Origin: Tetrahymena thermophila SB210
Taxonomy: Eukaryota; Ciliophora; Oligohymenophorea; Hymenostomatida; Tetrahymenidae
Assembly (NCBI RefSeq): GCF_000189635.1
Contig: NW_002476174.1
Span: 62,001-126,000, forward strand
Reading direction: 5' to 3'
DNA: 64,000 bases
The position numbers and the translations under genes were made by a program. Position 1 is the stretch's first letter; every line of letters begins with the position of its first letter. Shown here piece by piece: positions 48,801-62,166 of this stretch. The notes beneath the pieces were generated by a model. The model was given only the letters and a program-made list of their open reading frames with translations, ran no database searches and had not been told where the DNA came from.

Positions 48801-51800
48801 AAATCTTTTATTTAAAAAAAACAATAATTTCAAATAAAAATAGGAGCTAAATAAAATATTACTGCTGATTAGTTGGTACTGTTAGTTTTATAGAGATGTA
48901 TAGGATAAGATGCTTTGTCAGGTCCATATATGGCGTAGTTATTAGCAAATTATGTTTAAAAATCAATTGAGACCTCTGATTAATCAAATTTGATAGCACC
49001 TCCATCCATTTCAGCTTAATTATCGATAAAACTACATCTAACAATTTACAAGGAGCAGTAACTGAAGGTAAGAGGACATGAATAATGTATGCCTCCTCCA
49101 TTACCAGTTCCTATAGTGTCATTAAAATAATAGGCTATATTGTTGTAGAAATTAGTATCTATGATATAAGTATTTGTCAACCCATCTATTTTAAGAGCTC
49201 CTCCTTATTGTGCTTAGTTTGTTGTAAAAACAGTATTGATTATTTGTGTCTTCATTACTTGTTAGTTTAGCAAGTTTACTATATTGAGTGCAGACCCTTT
49301 TATCGAGAATAGATTAGAGAAATAACTATCTTATACTATAGATGATGGAGTTTAAAATAAGTACACACCTTTTTTATAATAAATTTAATATTCATTTTAA
49401 AGTATATTAATTTAATTAATAAGTTACCTTTCATTTAGTTTAGTTAATTTTATTAAATTAGGGAAGAGTTACCAGTTATGTTAAGCTAGTAAGCTTAAAA
49501 TGATCTAGCCCAAACATACAAGCTGATACCCAATGAAGCGTTGACTCTTACATTTGTGACTAGAAAATCATCTTAGCATTTTATGAATACATCATTTCCA
49601 TTAAGAGAGGCTTAATTTAAAGTAAAGTTACTATTAGATACTGATAAATAACTAGAGCTTGCTATAGCTCCACCAGACTAGACAGCATAATTATTATTAA
49701 ATAAGCAAGAATCTACTTGAACATCAGAAAAAGCCTCAACCATAATTGCTCCACCATAGTTTGATTAACCATTATAGAATTGAGATGAAGATATTTAGCC
49801 TGTACTTTTAAATAACTAAATGAATGCCCCTGAAACCTAAAATGAATTTTAATTAAATAAATATTTTTAAGTTACATACAAAGATTAATTACCTGATTGA
49901 TTGGCTGAGTATCATTGAAAAAAGAGTCTTATAGTTAAAGAGTTGATTATGTGGCATATATATTCTTTGTTTTTATATTTGCACTATTCCCAGTAAAATT
50001 GGAACCAAGGATGAAAAGATTTACAGTACTTGCTATAATACCACACGAATTAGCTGAGTTATTGAAAAATTTTGAAAACTTGATATTTATGTCTGAACTA
50101 ATTGAATATAACAAACTTGCTTCTTGAAGAGCAGTGTTATTTTAAAATGTTGAGTTGCTAATATCTACAATAGACTGCTCTATTCTTCCAACTCCAGCAT
50201 TTTATTTTGATTAACAAAATGAAACATTTGTTTAACTAATGCTAAAATAAGAGTTTTATATAAAGAAACATCCTCCGTTTAGCAAAGAAGTGTTATTCTA
50301 GAAATTGGAGAGAACTAAATTGAGAACTGAAGTATCTGTGACATAAAAATTACTTCCAATATTTTAAGCAAGGTTATTTGTAACATTTAGATTTGTAGCT
50401 GTGAGTAAACTGTTATCTCTTAATAAGGCTACAGAAGCACTTGAAACTAAATTATTATTAAAATTACTGTTGAGCATTATACCTCTTGATCTGTATAAAT
50501 ACAAAACCTGTACTCCACTGTTTATCAAATTTGTATAATCCTATTAGTTCATTTTAGATAAGATGTAACTAGAGAATAAATTCAAATTATTATTTTAAAT
50601 TGTTAATCCATTCAGCTAATAATTGTATGCGCTCTCAAGATATATTGTGTAAGGGAACGATTATAAAACTTGTAAATCTTGAAGAATAAGTTTTCCTACT
50701 CTTTTAAAGCTCATCAATCCATTTATTGCTACTGAACTGTTAAATAAGTTACCTTCCATATTTACCTAGCCTGAATCCTATTTTTATAAATATTTTTAAT
50801 TTTTTCTCAATCAAATTTAATTTAGTTTATTTATTAAATTCAAAATAAATATCAGCAATTTTACTGGTAAAAATAATTATTTTTATTTATCAATTTTAAA
50901 AGTTTATATTTTTTAATTTAAATAAAAACTAAATTGATTTACTGATGAAATTAAAATTGAATTCGATGATTAGAACCCAATAAAATTCATGTCTCCTATT
51001 TCAATGTAAGAACCGACTAGCTAGTTTTAAACATGAATTCCTTTGTCACCTGTAACTGTTGATTGCATAAGATTAAGAATAGGTTCATTATTTGTAGTGT
51101 TAGCTAGAGTTACAGGGCTACTTTGAAGCATGCAAATCATTCCTCCAATTTAATTATTTATCGCTGATTAGAAGTCATTGTTATTACTTGAAAATGTATT
51201 GCCGTACCCTTATAGTTAATTTAGTCCTGAAACTTCAATTAGGCAACCGCCATTATAATGCTAAAAAAAAATATTTAATTTATAAAATTAAAATGTAGGT
51301 AAAATAATTACTGTATTTTGAGTGAAATTTGAGTTTCTGATTAAGAAATTGACTTGACTATACATCATATATAAATAATCATTTGAAACAGGTTGTGAAC
51401 CTAGAACCTCATTATCAGTAAATAGTTTTATGAGCTGAACAAAACCTCCTAACGAATATAGAGTGTAGGTTTTATATTTTATATTTTGTGTATCTACATT
51501 ATTAGTATTAATTTTGTATTAGTTGTTTGCAAAAGTATTCTAATAGAAATCAATTTGTATAGCAACACTAATTGATTTAGCAAGATGGTAATTTGTATAC
51601 AAATTCACTGAAATTATTGGCAGAGTTGAGTAAGCTTCTATATCATTTTTAATTAATTTTATTTAACAATTTCTAAAAATAATTTTAATATTTTACATCC
51701 TATTTAAGAGCCTTGAGTAATAAAACTTGAAGGTAGTCCGTTGTGGTTTAAAAATTAATTATTGTAAATTTTAACCTAATTTATAATATTATTTAAATAA

Positions 51801-54800
51801 ATGAGTATATTAAATTTATTAATTTTTTATTTATTTTTACATCAGTAACAGAAACTATTTTATGAAGCATAACTGATTAACCAATATAACTATCACCACT
51901 AGATAAGGCCCAATTCTGAGTGAATATGTTGTTTGTTATAAAAGTTGAAACAGGATATTGCAAGAATAAAGCTGATGATTCAGTCATCCAATTAGTATTA
52001 AAGTATGGATAAGTAGCCTTATTGTAATTTACTATATTAATGTAAGGGTTGTTATTAGTGTTAATCTAGCCCTTTTATAATTATTTAATAAGTTAGGTTT
52101 TATAAAAATAAATTTAAATTAACAAAAATTACTTTGGTTTAATCTATCAATACTCCATTACTATCAAAAGTATTTTAGTCAATGTTAATATCTCTAGCAC
52201 CAGTTATAAAAAGACTATTTGATATAATTGCATAATTTTGTATGAATTTATTAGACCTAAATACAACTTATGTGAGAAGATCATTATTTTCTTACTAAGT
52301 ATTTGTTGGATTAAGTTCTTAGTACCAATTATTAGCAAATGATGAAGTTAAAGTTTAGAATCTGCAATTTATACTAACAACAAAATAGCTTGTAGGACAC
52401 CCTAAATTATTCTAAAATGTATTAGATAGAAACTTCATTCCCATACAACTCATATAGCCAGTATTAAAAGGCTTAGAATTTTAATTTTAGTAAAAAGACA
52501 TTACGCTGTTTGCAACAAACGCAAAATTATTGGTAAATATACTATTTTGTATAAATATAACAGCATTTGCTACATAAGCAAAGTTACCATTTGAATCAAG
52601 TATTATATATGAGGTTTATAAACTTGCTCCCATATATTAGGAATAACCCATCATTGAAATAGCAGGATTTTAGTAGCCTATATTCGAATCGAATGTATTA
52701 GTATCCATTAATAATTTTCCTTTAATGTATTACCAAACGATGTGCGAACCAAGCATTTAAGTGTGTTAAGAGATTTTATCCTAATCAAAGTGCTGATTGG
52801 GATTTGTTTTAAGATAAGATGACTTTAATAAGTCACTTTCTGAGCTTTAATCATAACTATTTTTGCACTACATAACCTAAGAACTTATAAAAAATTCTTT
52901 GTCAGCATCAACCATAGTTGAAGATACCATTGCATTAAGGAATTTACTTTACGAGATATTAACTGAAGCTAAAGTGGAAAACAGATGTAGGGTATAACTC
53001 TCTATAAATTTTGGATTATCAGTATAATCTAAAAATAAACGTGTATATTTTTCATAGTTATAGTTTTGAAAAGTTGAAGATGTTAAATATATGAGAAGAC
53101 AAAAAGTCCCCTATTTTAAATTTGCAACTTGCATCCTACAATCAGTTCTATTAAATAATTTTTTATTATTCAATATTTATTTTAAAAAATAAAATTTTAA
53201 GTAAGTTTATTTACCTCCTTTATAATCCAATGTCTTAATCGATATAACTATAAGATTCTCTTTTAGGTTATACATATCTATAATTAGAGATTAAACCTCC
53301 AGTGAAATAATATTTATCTACATTAACATTACTTAAGCTGATAAAACCATAGTTAGAATGGATTTTTATGAAATATCTTATACCGTCTGGATAAAACATC
53401 ATCATATTGCGTACATCAACAGCCTAAATTAAAATTTCTTATACTTAATTTTTTTTAATATATATTTTTACATTAATTGTTATAGAAGGTATGACAGTAT
53501 CTGTGTATCTTTTAGAAGACATAAAATTAAATAAACCCATACCAACAGCATCAGGCTGATAAGTTTTTCCAGTCGCTCTATATTATCTTTTTGGACCATT
53601 ATTACATACATAATTTTGAGGTGTAGCTCCATTGCAGCATAAGTTTCTTTATGTGAAGCATTTAGATGGATCACTCAAATTAGCTGATTCATTAAAGAGA
53701 TTTTAAATAATTAATAATAATCAAAAATTAATAAATTATATTACAATAAAGTTTGTTTTCACTTCCATCAATTGTAACTCCTGATAAATTCAAAGTACCA
53801 AAGATATAAAATCTAATTTTTTCAGTTCTCCAGTATAGAATCACCTAGTTTTTACTTGAAGCAGAACTTTTAGGATTTTAAAAATCAATAATTTATTATC
53901 AATATTTTATTTTTTATTTATTTTATGAAAGACAGAAAAGAAAAAATTATTTTGAATTTTTTAAATATTAATTTTAAAGTTAAAAAATTAGAAACATAAA
54001 ATATTTACTTGATAGTTATATCATAATTAGAATTTCTGAAAAATTCGAAAACAAAGTCAGGATCAGTTTCTTTACCAGAGTAGGCAACATTATCTATCAT
54101 AATAAAATGATTACCGTTCTAAAAGGTAAATGTAAGTTGTCCTTAGCTATACTTTTGAGAGCACACATTTTCAACAAATAATAGTGCAGTGAAGAAACTG
54201 CCAAAAGTTAAAGATTGACTAGCACAATTGTAATTAGGAATTGATTAAAGCTCAGCGTTTTAAACTGTAGTAGTGATTGTGATTACTAAATTTAACGTTT
54301 GTGCTTAATTTATTTCTTTTGATTAAATGAAAGTTAAAATATAAAAAATTTATTAAAAAATTATTATAAATTTTACGAACACAAGTTGGATTCCATGAAG
54401 AACTATATCTGTCTGCTTCTTAATAATTTAATGAATTTTACATATAATATCCCTAAGCACAGTCCCAGCATTACACTTTTCTGGATCCATGTAGAAAGCA
54501 ACCATCACATTAACTAGGACATGCTATTTTATTAATTAATAAATTGCTATAAATTAATAGAATATAACAATAATATTTGGTTAATTTTATTTTCTATACA
54601 AAACGTATTATTTTTAATATAATTTTTTTACGAATGCAAAGAGATGGAGTTACTGAGTCATCGATGTAACTTGTTTCTTCGGGGCAAATTTCAGAGTACT
54701 AAACCAGCTCTATTAAGTTTTATGTTATTTAATTGACAAATATTTTTGAAGTAGAAATAAAAGGATTGATTGATTTATTCATTAATTTGTTAGGTTATTT

Positions 54801-55089
54801 CAGTATTTAAAATAAATTTAAAAAAAAATAAAAATAGCTTACATCCTTTTCCATCTTGGACTGCAAAGTAGGAGATTACAGATTAAGCTGCGATAGGTAA
54901 GCAATTATAGTTTATTAATACAAAACTCGTAGTACACTAATAACAAGCTTCTTATCCATGAGGACATGAAATGCAACCTGTTTAAGAGCAAGTCCCATCA
55001 GCCAAAACAATTCTAAAAAAACTGAGCATTTAATGTACAATTATAAGAATTATTATAGGTTTGAGTGACAAATAAGAATGAAAATTCAT
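45808..55089 (-). CDS. Giant beta-helix, Cys-rich, multi-pass membrane protein (about 2497 aa, 24 exons)
   Basis: Twenty-four exons join with consistent phase from ATG 55089 to TGA 45810-45808. Exons, 5' to 3': 54843-55089, 54632-54709, 54377-54523, 54009-54303, 53745-53866, 53472-53683, 53215-53423, 52133-53147, 51841-52065, 51697-51775, 51312-51637, 50943-51260, 49893-50777, 49428-49836, 48863-49368, 48336-48804, 48162-48256, 47906-48108, 47527-47803, 47290-47463, 47019-47235, 46762-46961, 46536-46683, 45808-46445. Order: signal peptide; furin-like Cys-rich region (SCPHGQEACYQC, CDGCFLHGS); about 1400 residues of right-handed beta-helix repeats with recurring FxNN, GGA and NSTF words; ephrin-receptor-like Cys modules (CVPCSYNKYS, CPNAQACLGG, CEVGYEGNLCLACSDGYAR); 8-9 TM helices; and a cytosolic coiled coil (KEVVQQQSISQ, KKNEKIQINDKLKNL). 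Probably a surface receptor or channel-like protein; no ligand is known. Confidence 0.87.
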
Positions 55090-55784
55090 TTTGATATCAA
55101 ATTTGTCTAAATATTGGAGAGTAAGATAGAAATTTGAAATTCTATTTTAATAGTTAGATCAAAATTCTTTTTAGTTGATAGATAATTATTTTTAATTACA
55201 AAATGAAGTAATTGTAAAAATTTAATTGAATTATTTAGTTCTTATTTTAGATATTTATATTCAATTTATCAAAAATATCATTGGTTTTTTTAATTTCAAT
55301 GAATTAAAGTTGGTTTTGTTTCCAAATTTATGAATACTCACATTTCAATGAATATTTTTTTGCATATGCTTGCCCTTATATAATTTATAGCCAGTATTAT
55401 TAATTGTAGCAACATTTTAATTCAAGCAATTACTTAATGAGAGTATTTTATCATAAAAAGTTTATTCAATTGATTGTATTGTAAATTGTGAAATTAAAAA
55501 TGATTTTTAATATTATTCAATATTTATTCACTTAATTTTGATATAAAGAAAAATAATTAAAACAAATTTGTTTTATTCATACTTTTTTCTTATTTATGCA
55601 ATCAATATGTATTAATCAAATTAAAATAATTTTTAAATAAAAATTCATAAATGCTTCTTAAAGTTAAAATTTTTTAAATAATTCTAATTTATTTTGAAAA
55701 TTCTAAATAATTAAAAATATATTTATATATAACCTTTTTATATTACACGTGTAGTTTTTTTTATAAATTATTATTAAAAAAAGC
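55090..55784. other. Spacer between two minus-strand genes
   Basis: 3' flank of SPCS1 and promoter side of the giant membrane protein. AT-rich, with no recognisable element. Confidence 0.5.
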
Positions 55785-56307
55785 TCAAGCAGCTTTTTTA
55801 GCATCAGGTTACCATTAGAGTTCATTTCTCTTCCAAAAAGGATATCCTGGGACAAATAACTAATTTAATTCGATGAATATATATTATTTTATGTTTTAAT
55901 CATATGCTTTTTAGATGATTTCATATTATATAAATAATTTACAATTATGCAAAAGGCGCAGGCCAATAAAACTGAGTATACACATGTAGAAAATCTTTGC
56001 TAAAAATAAGAAACTATAAAGGAGATAACCTAAATATTAAAGAAACCATATTATTTTATTTAAAATATATTATAATATTGGAATTTACAGCTACAGTGAG
56101 AATAATAATCTTATAATATCTTTCAGTTTTTTTTTGAGAAACAAAATCCTATTTTATATTAATCAAAAATAAATGATTGAATCTAATTGATTCCACTTGA
56201 TCATTAAAATTGTCAATAGGAAATTAAATCAATTAATTAATGCTTAATATATTTACCATTTCATTTAAATAGATCAATATTGCTTTACCTATATCGTCTT
56301 TAGCCAT
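55785..56307 (-). CDS. SPCS1: Signal peptidase complex subunit 1
   Basis: Four small exons (56257-56307, 56089-56148, 55943-56029, 55785-55859), all phase 0, give 90 aa. SPCS1 (yeast Spc1) is a non-catalytic subunit of the ER signal peptidase complex; both termini face the cytosol. Family features: MDFVSQKKTERYYKI, matching DFxGQKxAE; two TM helices forming a hairpin (IIILTVAVISFIVSYF and CVYSVLLACAFCIILF) with QQRF between them; and the C-terminal PGYPFWKRNELQWQPDAKK, matching the P-xW-P-x-Y-N/R-x-W end of the family. The extra 16 residues before the DF motif (MAKDDIGKAILIYLNE) are not typical and may be lineage-specific. The intron ends are clear GTAA...TAG, and the call depends on removing all three introns. 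Confidence 0.88.
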
Positions 56308-56627
56308 TTTACTAATATTTGTTTTTTATAACACTAAATACCTAATTTTTAATTTTAAAGAGTATCTTTTAATTATATAAAGATTTATATGAATAATCAT
56401 AATTTAAAAAACATATATAAAATGTAATTTTTATTCTCTTTAATAAACTATTTTTAATTTTTTTATTTTTAAAATTATTTTTAAAAATCCAAAAAAACAA
56501 ATAAATAATTATGCAAAAATAAATTTTTTAAAAATTTATATTATTTTATTTAAATTTTATTCATAATATATAATATGTGTTTATTGTATAATATATATGA
56601 GTGTTTGCATGTATTTTAATAGATAAA
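56308..56627. other. Spacer
   Basis: 320 bases of AT-rich DNA between two minus-strand genes; nothing recognised. Confidence 0.5.
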
Positions 56628-57176
56628 TCATAAATCTTATCCAGAAGTAGAAGGATTATTTATAATGAAAGGAGAACTGTTTTAATTTTAAGATGATTGC
56701 TAATTTCCTCCAATACCAACAAAGTAAATTTTAAGGATATCAAATATTTCAAATGGTGTGTAAAAACGGTTTCCTAAAATAGCTACTAAAGCATAAACAA
56801 ATACCAATCCAGCAAGTACGAACAGAAGTTCAATAAAAAAAGATTCACTACTTGAACTTGTTTTTTTATCATCGATTTTAGTCATATCGTTGATGTAACC
56901 CTCAAAAATTTCTCTTTCTTTATCAGTAAGTCTGCTTAATAATCTCTCTTTTCTATTCACAGCTTCTTATTTTTATTTATTAAATTCTTTTTAGGCTTGT
57001 TCTATTTCTTCTTAGGTTTTTTATTAGATCTATTCATTGTTAACTTTTGACTTTTCTTTACATTAATTATCTTCTTCTATCACATCATTTTTTTTACTAT
57101 CTTATTCAGGCTTTTATAAACTTAAGTAAACTATAGTTGCTACTCCTATTACTCCTCCTAAAATAATAACAATCAT
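56628..57176 (-). CDS. Two-TM membrane protein, 182 aa, unknown
   Basis: A single exon from ATG 57176 to TGA 56630-56628. Residues 1-21 are a hydrophobic signal anchor (MIVIILGGVIGVATIVYLSL). Residues about 25-85 are a charged Q/E/K helix (QKTQEEIEQAQKEFNKQKQE, then RKERLLSRLTDKEREIFEGY). A second TM segment is at about 110-132 (FFIELLFVLAGLVFVYALVAI), and a short S/N/Q tail ends the protein (PSTSGQDL). The topology resembles small ER or organelle-contact proteins, but I recognise no family. Under the standard code it would appear to end early at a TAG, so it is easily mis-annotated. Confidence 0.78.
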
Positions 57177-57932
57177 TTCCTTTTAACCAATATTTTTAAT
57201 TTTTTTAACTTTTTTGATATAAAATTGATAATAGAAGTTTAACTTTAATTAAGTTGCTAATATAGTTCTTCACATTAAAATAGCTAGATTGATTAAAAAT
57301 TAACTCATAAATTCAAAAAATTTTATCTATTTTTGGTAGATTTTGATGCAAAAATCAACTCATAAACTCAAAAAAGTTTAATTTTTTTTTAATTTATTAA
57401 ATACTATTAAACAACAAATGAAGTAGAGTTAAGATCTTTTAAAATAAAATAATAATTTTATAATATTTTAATCCTGGCCTATTACAGAAAAAGATAAGAA
57501 ATCTAATAGTTAACATGCTAACAAAATTTATTGTTTTGTAAGCACATTTTGAATATCATTTATTTATTTAAATTAAAAGATCAGCTATTTTTGATTTCTG
57601 AATTCAGGATTTAATCCACTTGAAAACAAATAATAGTGATTAAAATTAATTATCTTAATAATTTATTTTCAAAAAATATTATATGAATGAAAACTATTTT
57701 AAAATTTAAAATAAATAAGAAAACATATAAAACTTGATTTTTTAAGATTATTAATTATTAGATTATAAAAATATGTAAAAATAATTTTGATTACACAACG
57801 ATTAATAAATTTTATCCACAACAACAACTAATGCTAAAAAAATAAAAACAAGCCTATAAAATAAGCAAAAAAACGAAAGTATTAATAAAAATAAAGTCAC
57901 CCTAATTAAACAATTTAAAAATTCATTTTTTT
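57177..57932. other. AT-rich spacer
   Basis: 5' flank of the two-TM gene and 3' flank of the monooxygenase. No element recognised; the short GC-rich word near 57470 is isolated. Confidence 0.5.
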
Positions 57933-59072
57933 TCACTCATCTTTGGATTCATGAAAATCTTTTACTCTATTAACAGATTCTTCTTAGTAATAATTAGCCC
58001 TTTTGAACATTGACCTTTCAAAAACTCTTAGACTCTCTGTAATTCTATCAGGTGTAATAATTCTCCCTAAATCTGCAGCATCTTCAAGAGCTTAATTTGC
58101 TCCTTAACCTTTAAAAGGAGGCATGGGATGTGCAGAATCTCCCAAAAATGTCACTGATTAAAAATTAGTAAAATCAGTTGCAGTTATTGGTTCTCTTGTT
58201 TAAAGAAGCCCACATCTAATTAAATCAAGAGAAGTTTTTTAAATCATGTTAAAGATTGGTTGATCATTCATTTTCTCTAAGCATTTAAGTGCATAACTTA
58301 ATTATTCTGAAGGGTTTTACTTGGTTATATTTATAGCTTATTCTAAGTTAAGAGATACAGTTAATTACCACATAAGCTATCCTCTTTAATATGGCTTAAA
58401 AAATAATCTGATTTGTTTATCTCCTTCATAGATATAAGATCTATTTTCTTTATAGTATTCATCTGTATTCTCTATAATGCCATTTATCATTATAGTTTCT
58501 AAGTAAACTAAGTCTTCCTTTCCTAATAAGGTTGTTCTGATTCTAGAATATAACCCTTCACAGTTAACTAAGCAATCATAGAGTTCTTTTTTTGGATTTA
58601 CTTCTTAATTTTAGCAACAAAATTAAATCTCTATCTTTTCATCCTCTTAAATGGTAAAAGAATTAACCCAATAACCCCACTTTACTTTACTTTCAATACC
58701 CTCCAACAATATTCTCCTAACTTCTTACCTTGGAATGTAATAGTGTAAGTCCTTTTTTTATTCGTTAGATTGTGAAATTAAAGAACCATCAATCATACTA
58801 TAACGAGTTTACCCTCTGCCTTTTAAAGCAATACCTTTTTTTACGCATTCTTCAAAATCCTTTAATTTATTAATTAACTCTAAAACTCTTTATCCATTCT
58901 TTTATATGGTTAATGAGTATCCCTATTTTCTTGAACTAAATTCAACATCTTTTTCAATTATATCAAAATCAAACTCTTTACTTCTGTACTGGTGAAGATA
59001 CTGACCTAAAGCAAATCCTCCTATCCCTCCTCCACAAATTAAAATCCTCTTTTTAGTTTCTAAGCCTTCCAT
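57933..59072 (-). CDS. FAD-dependent monooxygenase (class A flavoprotein)
   Basis: A single exon of 380 codons gives 379 aa. The N-terminal Rossmann fold shows the dinucleotide motif RILICGGGIGGFALGQYL at residues 9-26, with an acidic FDIIEKD strand end at about 40. The DG-type middle is present (LVNCEGLYSRIRTTLLG), and the FAD-ribityl motif FLGDSAHPMPPFKGQGANQA with ALEDAADL lies near residue 305. The C-terminal helix carries RSMFKRANYYQEES. This is the plan of single-component aromatic hydroxylases such as salicylate hydroxylase and kynurenine monooxygenase, which use NAD(P)H, FAD and O2. There is no TM anchor, so it is probably soluble; the substrate cannot be told from sequence. No signal peptide or clear targeting sequence is seen. 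Absence of introns and compact size would fit an old acquisition from bacteria, but composition is now native. Confidence 0.9.
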
Positions 59073-59709
59073 GTTTATTTTTTTTAAACTTTATTTTATT
59101 TTTTTTTTGTAAAATAGTTTGAATTATTGAAAAATGATTGATCTTTTAAGTCCTTATTTTAAATGTATCAAACTAGCTATTTTCTGATGATTTCTTAGAT
59201 TTATAAATTATAATTATATAAAGTTAGTCTCAATTTTGTAAATTTTGTCTATCAATAGGGGGGTCACAATAAGAATTATTATAAAGATGTATTATGAAAT
59301 CTAATTCTATATTATTTAATTTATGTATTTATAATATAAATAACCATTTATAAAATTCTATTTTAAAAATAGGCATCACTTTTTGTAACAAAAATCTTAA
59401 TACAAATTTAAAGGAAATTTATAATTTGAAGAAGACTATGTTATCAATAAAAGTAAATCAAAATAAATAAAATTTTTCATATTATTACAAAATTAAAAAA
59501 ATTTAGATAAATTATTACCTTTATTTAGAATTAATACACATAAATCAGCTACTGAAAAATTTCAATTTTATTAATTTTAATAAAGTAAGTACTATTGGAT
59601 ATATATAATCTATCCCATTATAAAAATGATTAGCAATTATTATGATTCTTTTAATTTGTTAATATAAGAAAGGAAATTAGATAGTATTAGAATTACACAT
59701 TTCATTTCA
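59073..59709. other. Spacer
   Basis: AT-rich region between two minus-strand genes. A run of six G's near 59260 is unusual in this composition but has no evident function. Confidence 0.5.
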
Positions 59710-61020
59710 TCATTATGAAAATAGTTTTAAATAGTTTTCAAAAGAGTCTTGAGGATGATTATTACAAATATTGATTTATTTAAAACGGCATTCCTTATTA
59801 TAATAATATTTTAATTGATGTTCATATTTGGACTCTTTTGTTTCTTTTAAAAAATCTTTATAGTATTTTTCTAAAAATATTTAACTCTCTAAAGTATATC
59901 CAAATTATTCATTTTCCCATTGTTGCTAAAATTAAGGGTTTTTTGATCTCTTTGAAATTAGAGTTTATAAGGCATTTTCATCAATTAAGTATTATATAAA
60001 AACTGGAAATTCATTATATAATTAGCAACCATCAACTTCTATTTAAAGTTCAGGTGGAAATTCTAATTTCATGCAGGTTACAATCATCTTTGTATGAATT
60101 TCATATTCATCTAAAGTCAGCAAAACGACTTCTTCCATTCTAGAATGCACAGAACCTTGTTTTTCATGTAACATAAGCCTACATTCCATTGAATTAATAA
60201 TCATTATTTATTTAAAATAATTTGATGAAAATTCTAAAAATCCATTCCTCATACAGATATTAATAAATGAAGAGGGATCAGTACCAATTAAAGCGATTAG
60301 AGGATAAGAAACTCCTACTTGAGTATATTATTATGAGGTATCGTCTAATTTACGATATTGGTATTTATAATATAAATAGAAATCAGACTCAGTAAAGTTT
60401 TCCTATATAAATTATTGCATTTTAAAATCAAAAAATTTCCTTCTCATTTCTTAGAGATTCTCCAGACAGTTTTGTTATATTCTAAATCTCTGAATAAGGG
60501 TTTTTTATATCTCCATTTATATATTATTTTCTTAAATTAATTTTGAAAAATATAGAAGAATTGGATCCTGAGTTTTTTAGATAGCTATATGTATATTACT
60601 CTATGGAATGAATGGCATATTATCAGATGTCTATAAATCTAATATTACTAATTATCTTTTGTCATCTTTTAGTGAGAATAAAACTTGTTTTATTCCTCTA
60701 AATATTCTTATTTATTCTTCTATATTAATTTACTTTTTATAATCTAAATTAACAAAGTAATCTCCATCCATAGGGAATGTTCTGTTGAATTCAATGTTTA
60801 TAAAAAGTTAAATGCCTTTTGTTTTTATATCTTTTGCTAATAACACTCTATTTTCCTAGTTTTACTACTTTTTTTCATCTTTTTGAATTCTTTTCTTCAA
60901 AAATTTTGTTGATTATGTTTTTTTTTAATTGTTTGTAGTATCATTTGAGTTATTTGATTCTAACCCACTTTTGCTATTTTTATCAGACTGATCCGTTAAA
61001 AGAAGGCTAGATGAATTCAT
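59710..61020 (-). CDS. Unrecognised 436-aa protein
   Basis: A single exon from ATG 61020 to TGA 59712-59710. The first 75 residues are S/N/K-rich and basic (TKFLKKRIQKDEKK) and may be disordered or a nuclear signal. The rest is globular: TFPMDGDYFVNLDYKKQI, QVLFSLKDDKRQLVILDL, a helical stretch around 175-215, then VSYPLIALIGTDPSSFIN, ICMRNGFLEFSSNYFKQI and a Glu-rich beta segment. The middle to C-terminal part has the feel of a PAS-like sensor domain, as found after zinc clusters in some fungal regulators, but no zinc cluster is present and I do not claim homology. There are no membrane segments. It is upstream of, and in the same direction as, the monooxygenase. Confidence 0.75.
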
Positions 61021-62166
61021 GAACTAGGAAAAAGAAAACTTTTATTGTTAATCCAATTCTAAATAAAGATAATAGTTTTATCCGAAATTTTATTGTTTTT
61101 TAACAATCGAGCAAGAAATTCAATTTTTATCTATTTTTTTTTTTTAATTTTTTGATAATCAAATAATTATATGTAAATTAATAAAAAATTTACTTTGATT
61201 TTAGAAGTAATTAATTTGTGGTAACTTATTTATAGATTTTCTAATTTTTTCTGCATAATAATATTTTGTGAGCGAAATTTGTGATAAGTGTTAAAGCATT
61301 TCTGCTTAAATTAATTTTTTACAAAAAAAGCTATTTTTTTAATAAAAATTTAGAAAATAAAACTAAATAGTAATTTAATTGTTGTTAAAAGAAAATAATT
61401 TTAATTAATTTATTTAATTAAAAATTAATTTACACAAATAAATAAAAAAATGTAAAAATTAGAATTCAATTTTGAAAATGATAGATACAAGAATATAAAA
61501 AATATCATATAAGCAAATAAATTAAATAGTACAGCACTCTTTTTATACCTTTTATTAATAAAAATATAAGAATATAATAAATTAATTACCATCACACCAC
61601 ACCATCAACTTTTACTTTAAATGAAAGATATAAATTTAAGAAGTTAATTAAGAGAATGAAGATTTTAGGATTGTTGTGATAAATGATAAAATTAAGTATA
61701 GTATATTTATTAGACCATCTAATAAATGAAAACGAGCTTCTTATTCTTACTAGTAAGTTGATAGATTGATAAATTTAATGTTTTTGTTATTGGTAATGGT
61801 TTTGTTTATTTGATTGATGTTTTAATATAAATAGTATCGGATATTTAAATTAAATAGGATGATAGCTAAAAAACTTTTTATTTAGATCGATATCGATTGA
61901 TTCATGCAGACATGTGTATAGTTTGTAATGAGTTGTGATAGTGATTCATATGGTGTTAATGCTGATGAGAGTGGATCAGATGAGATGGTTGACAAAGATA
62001 AATTATTTTAAATTAAAATTTTTAGATTTACTTTTTATATTCTTTTCTGTGTACAAATAGATCTTATAGATATTATTAATTATTTAATTTTTAAAAGCTA
62101 TTATCTGTTTTTTTTTAAAAATTTTCCTTTTAATCAAAGGTGGATGGATGAAGAAAGTTAGCTTCT
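61021..62166. other. Spacer with a GC-richer patch
   Basis: Mostly AT-rich. At 61880-62010 base composition rises and both strands carry short coding-like frames: plus strand from ATG 61904 with an acidic word (DSDSYGVNADESGSDEMVD), minus strand with STISSDPLSSALTPYESL. Neither has a credible gene structure. It may be a small unmodelled gene or a regulatory block. Confidence 0.35.

Noticed and set aside
57933-59072. Recent bacterial origin of the FAD monooxygenase
   Set aside because: It is intronless and of compact bacterial length, but base composition and TAA/TAG use for Gln are fully native, so recent transfer is not supported by the sequence.
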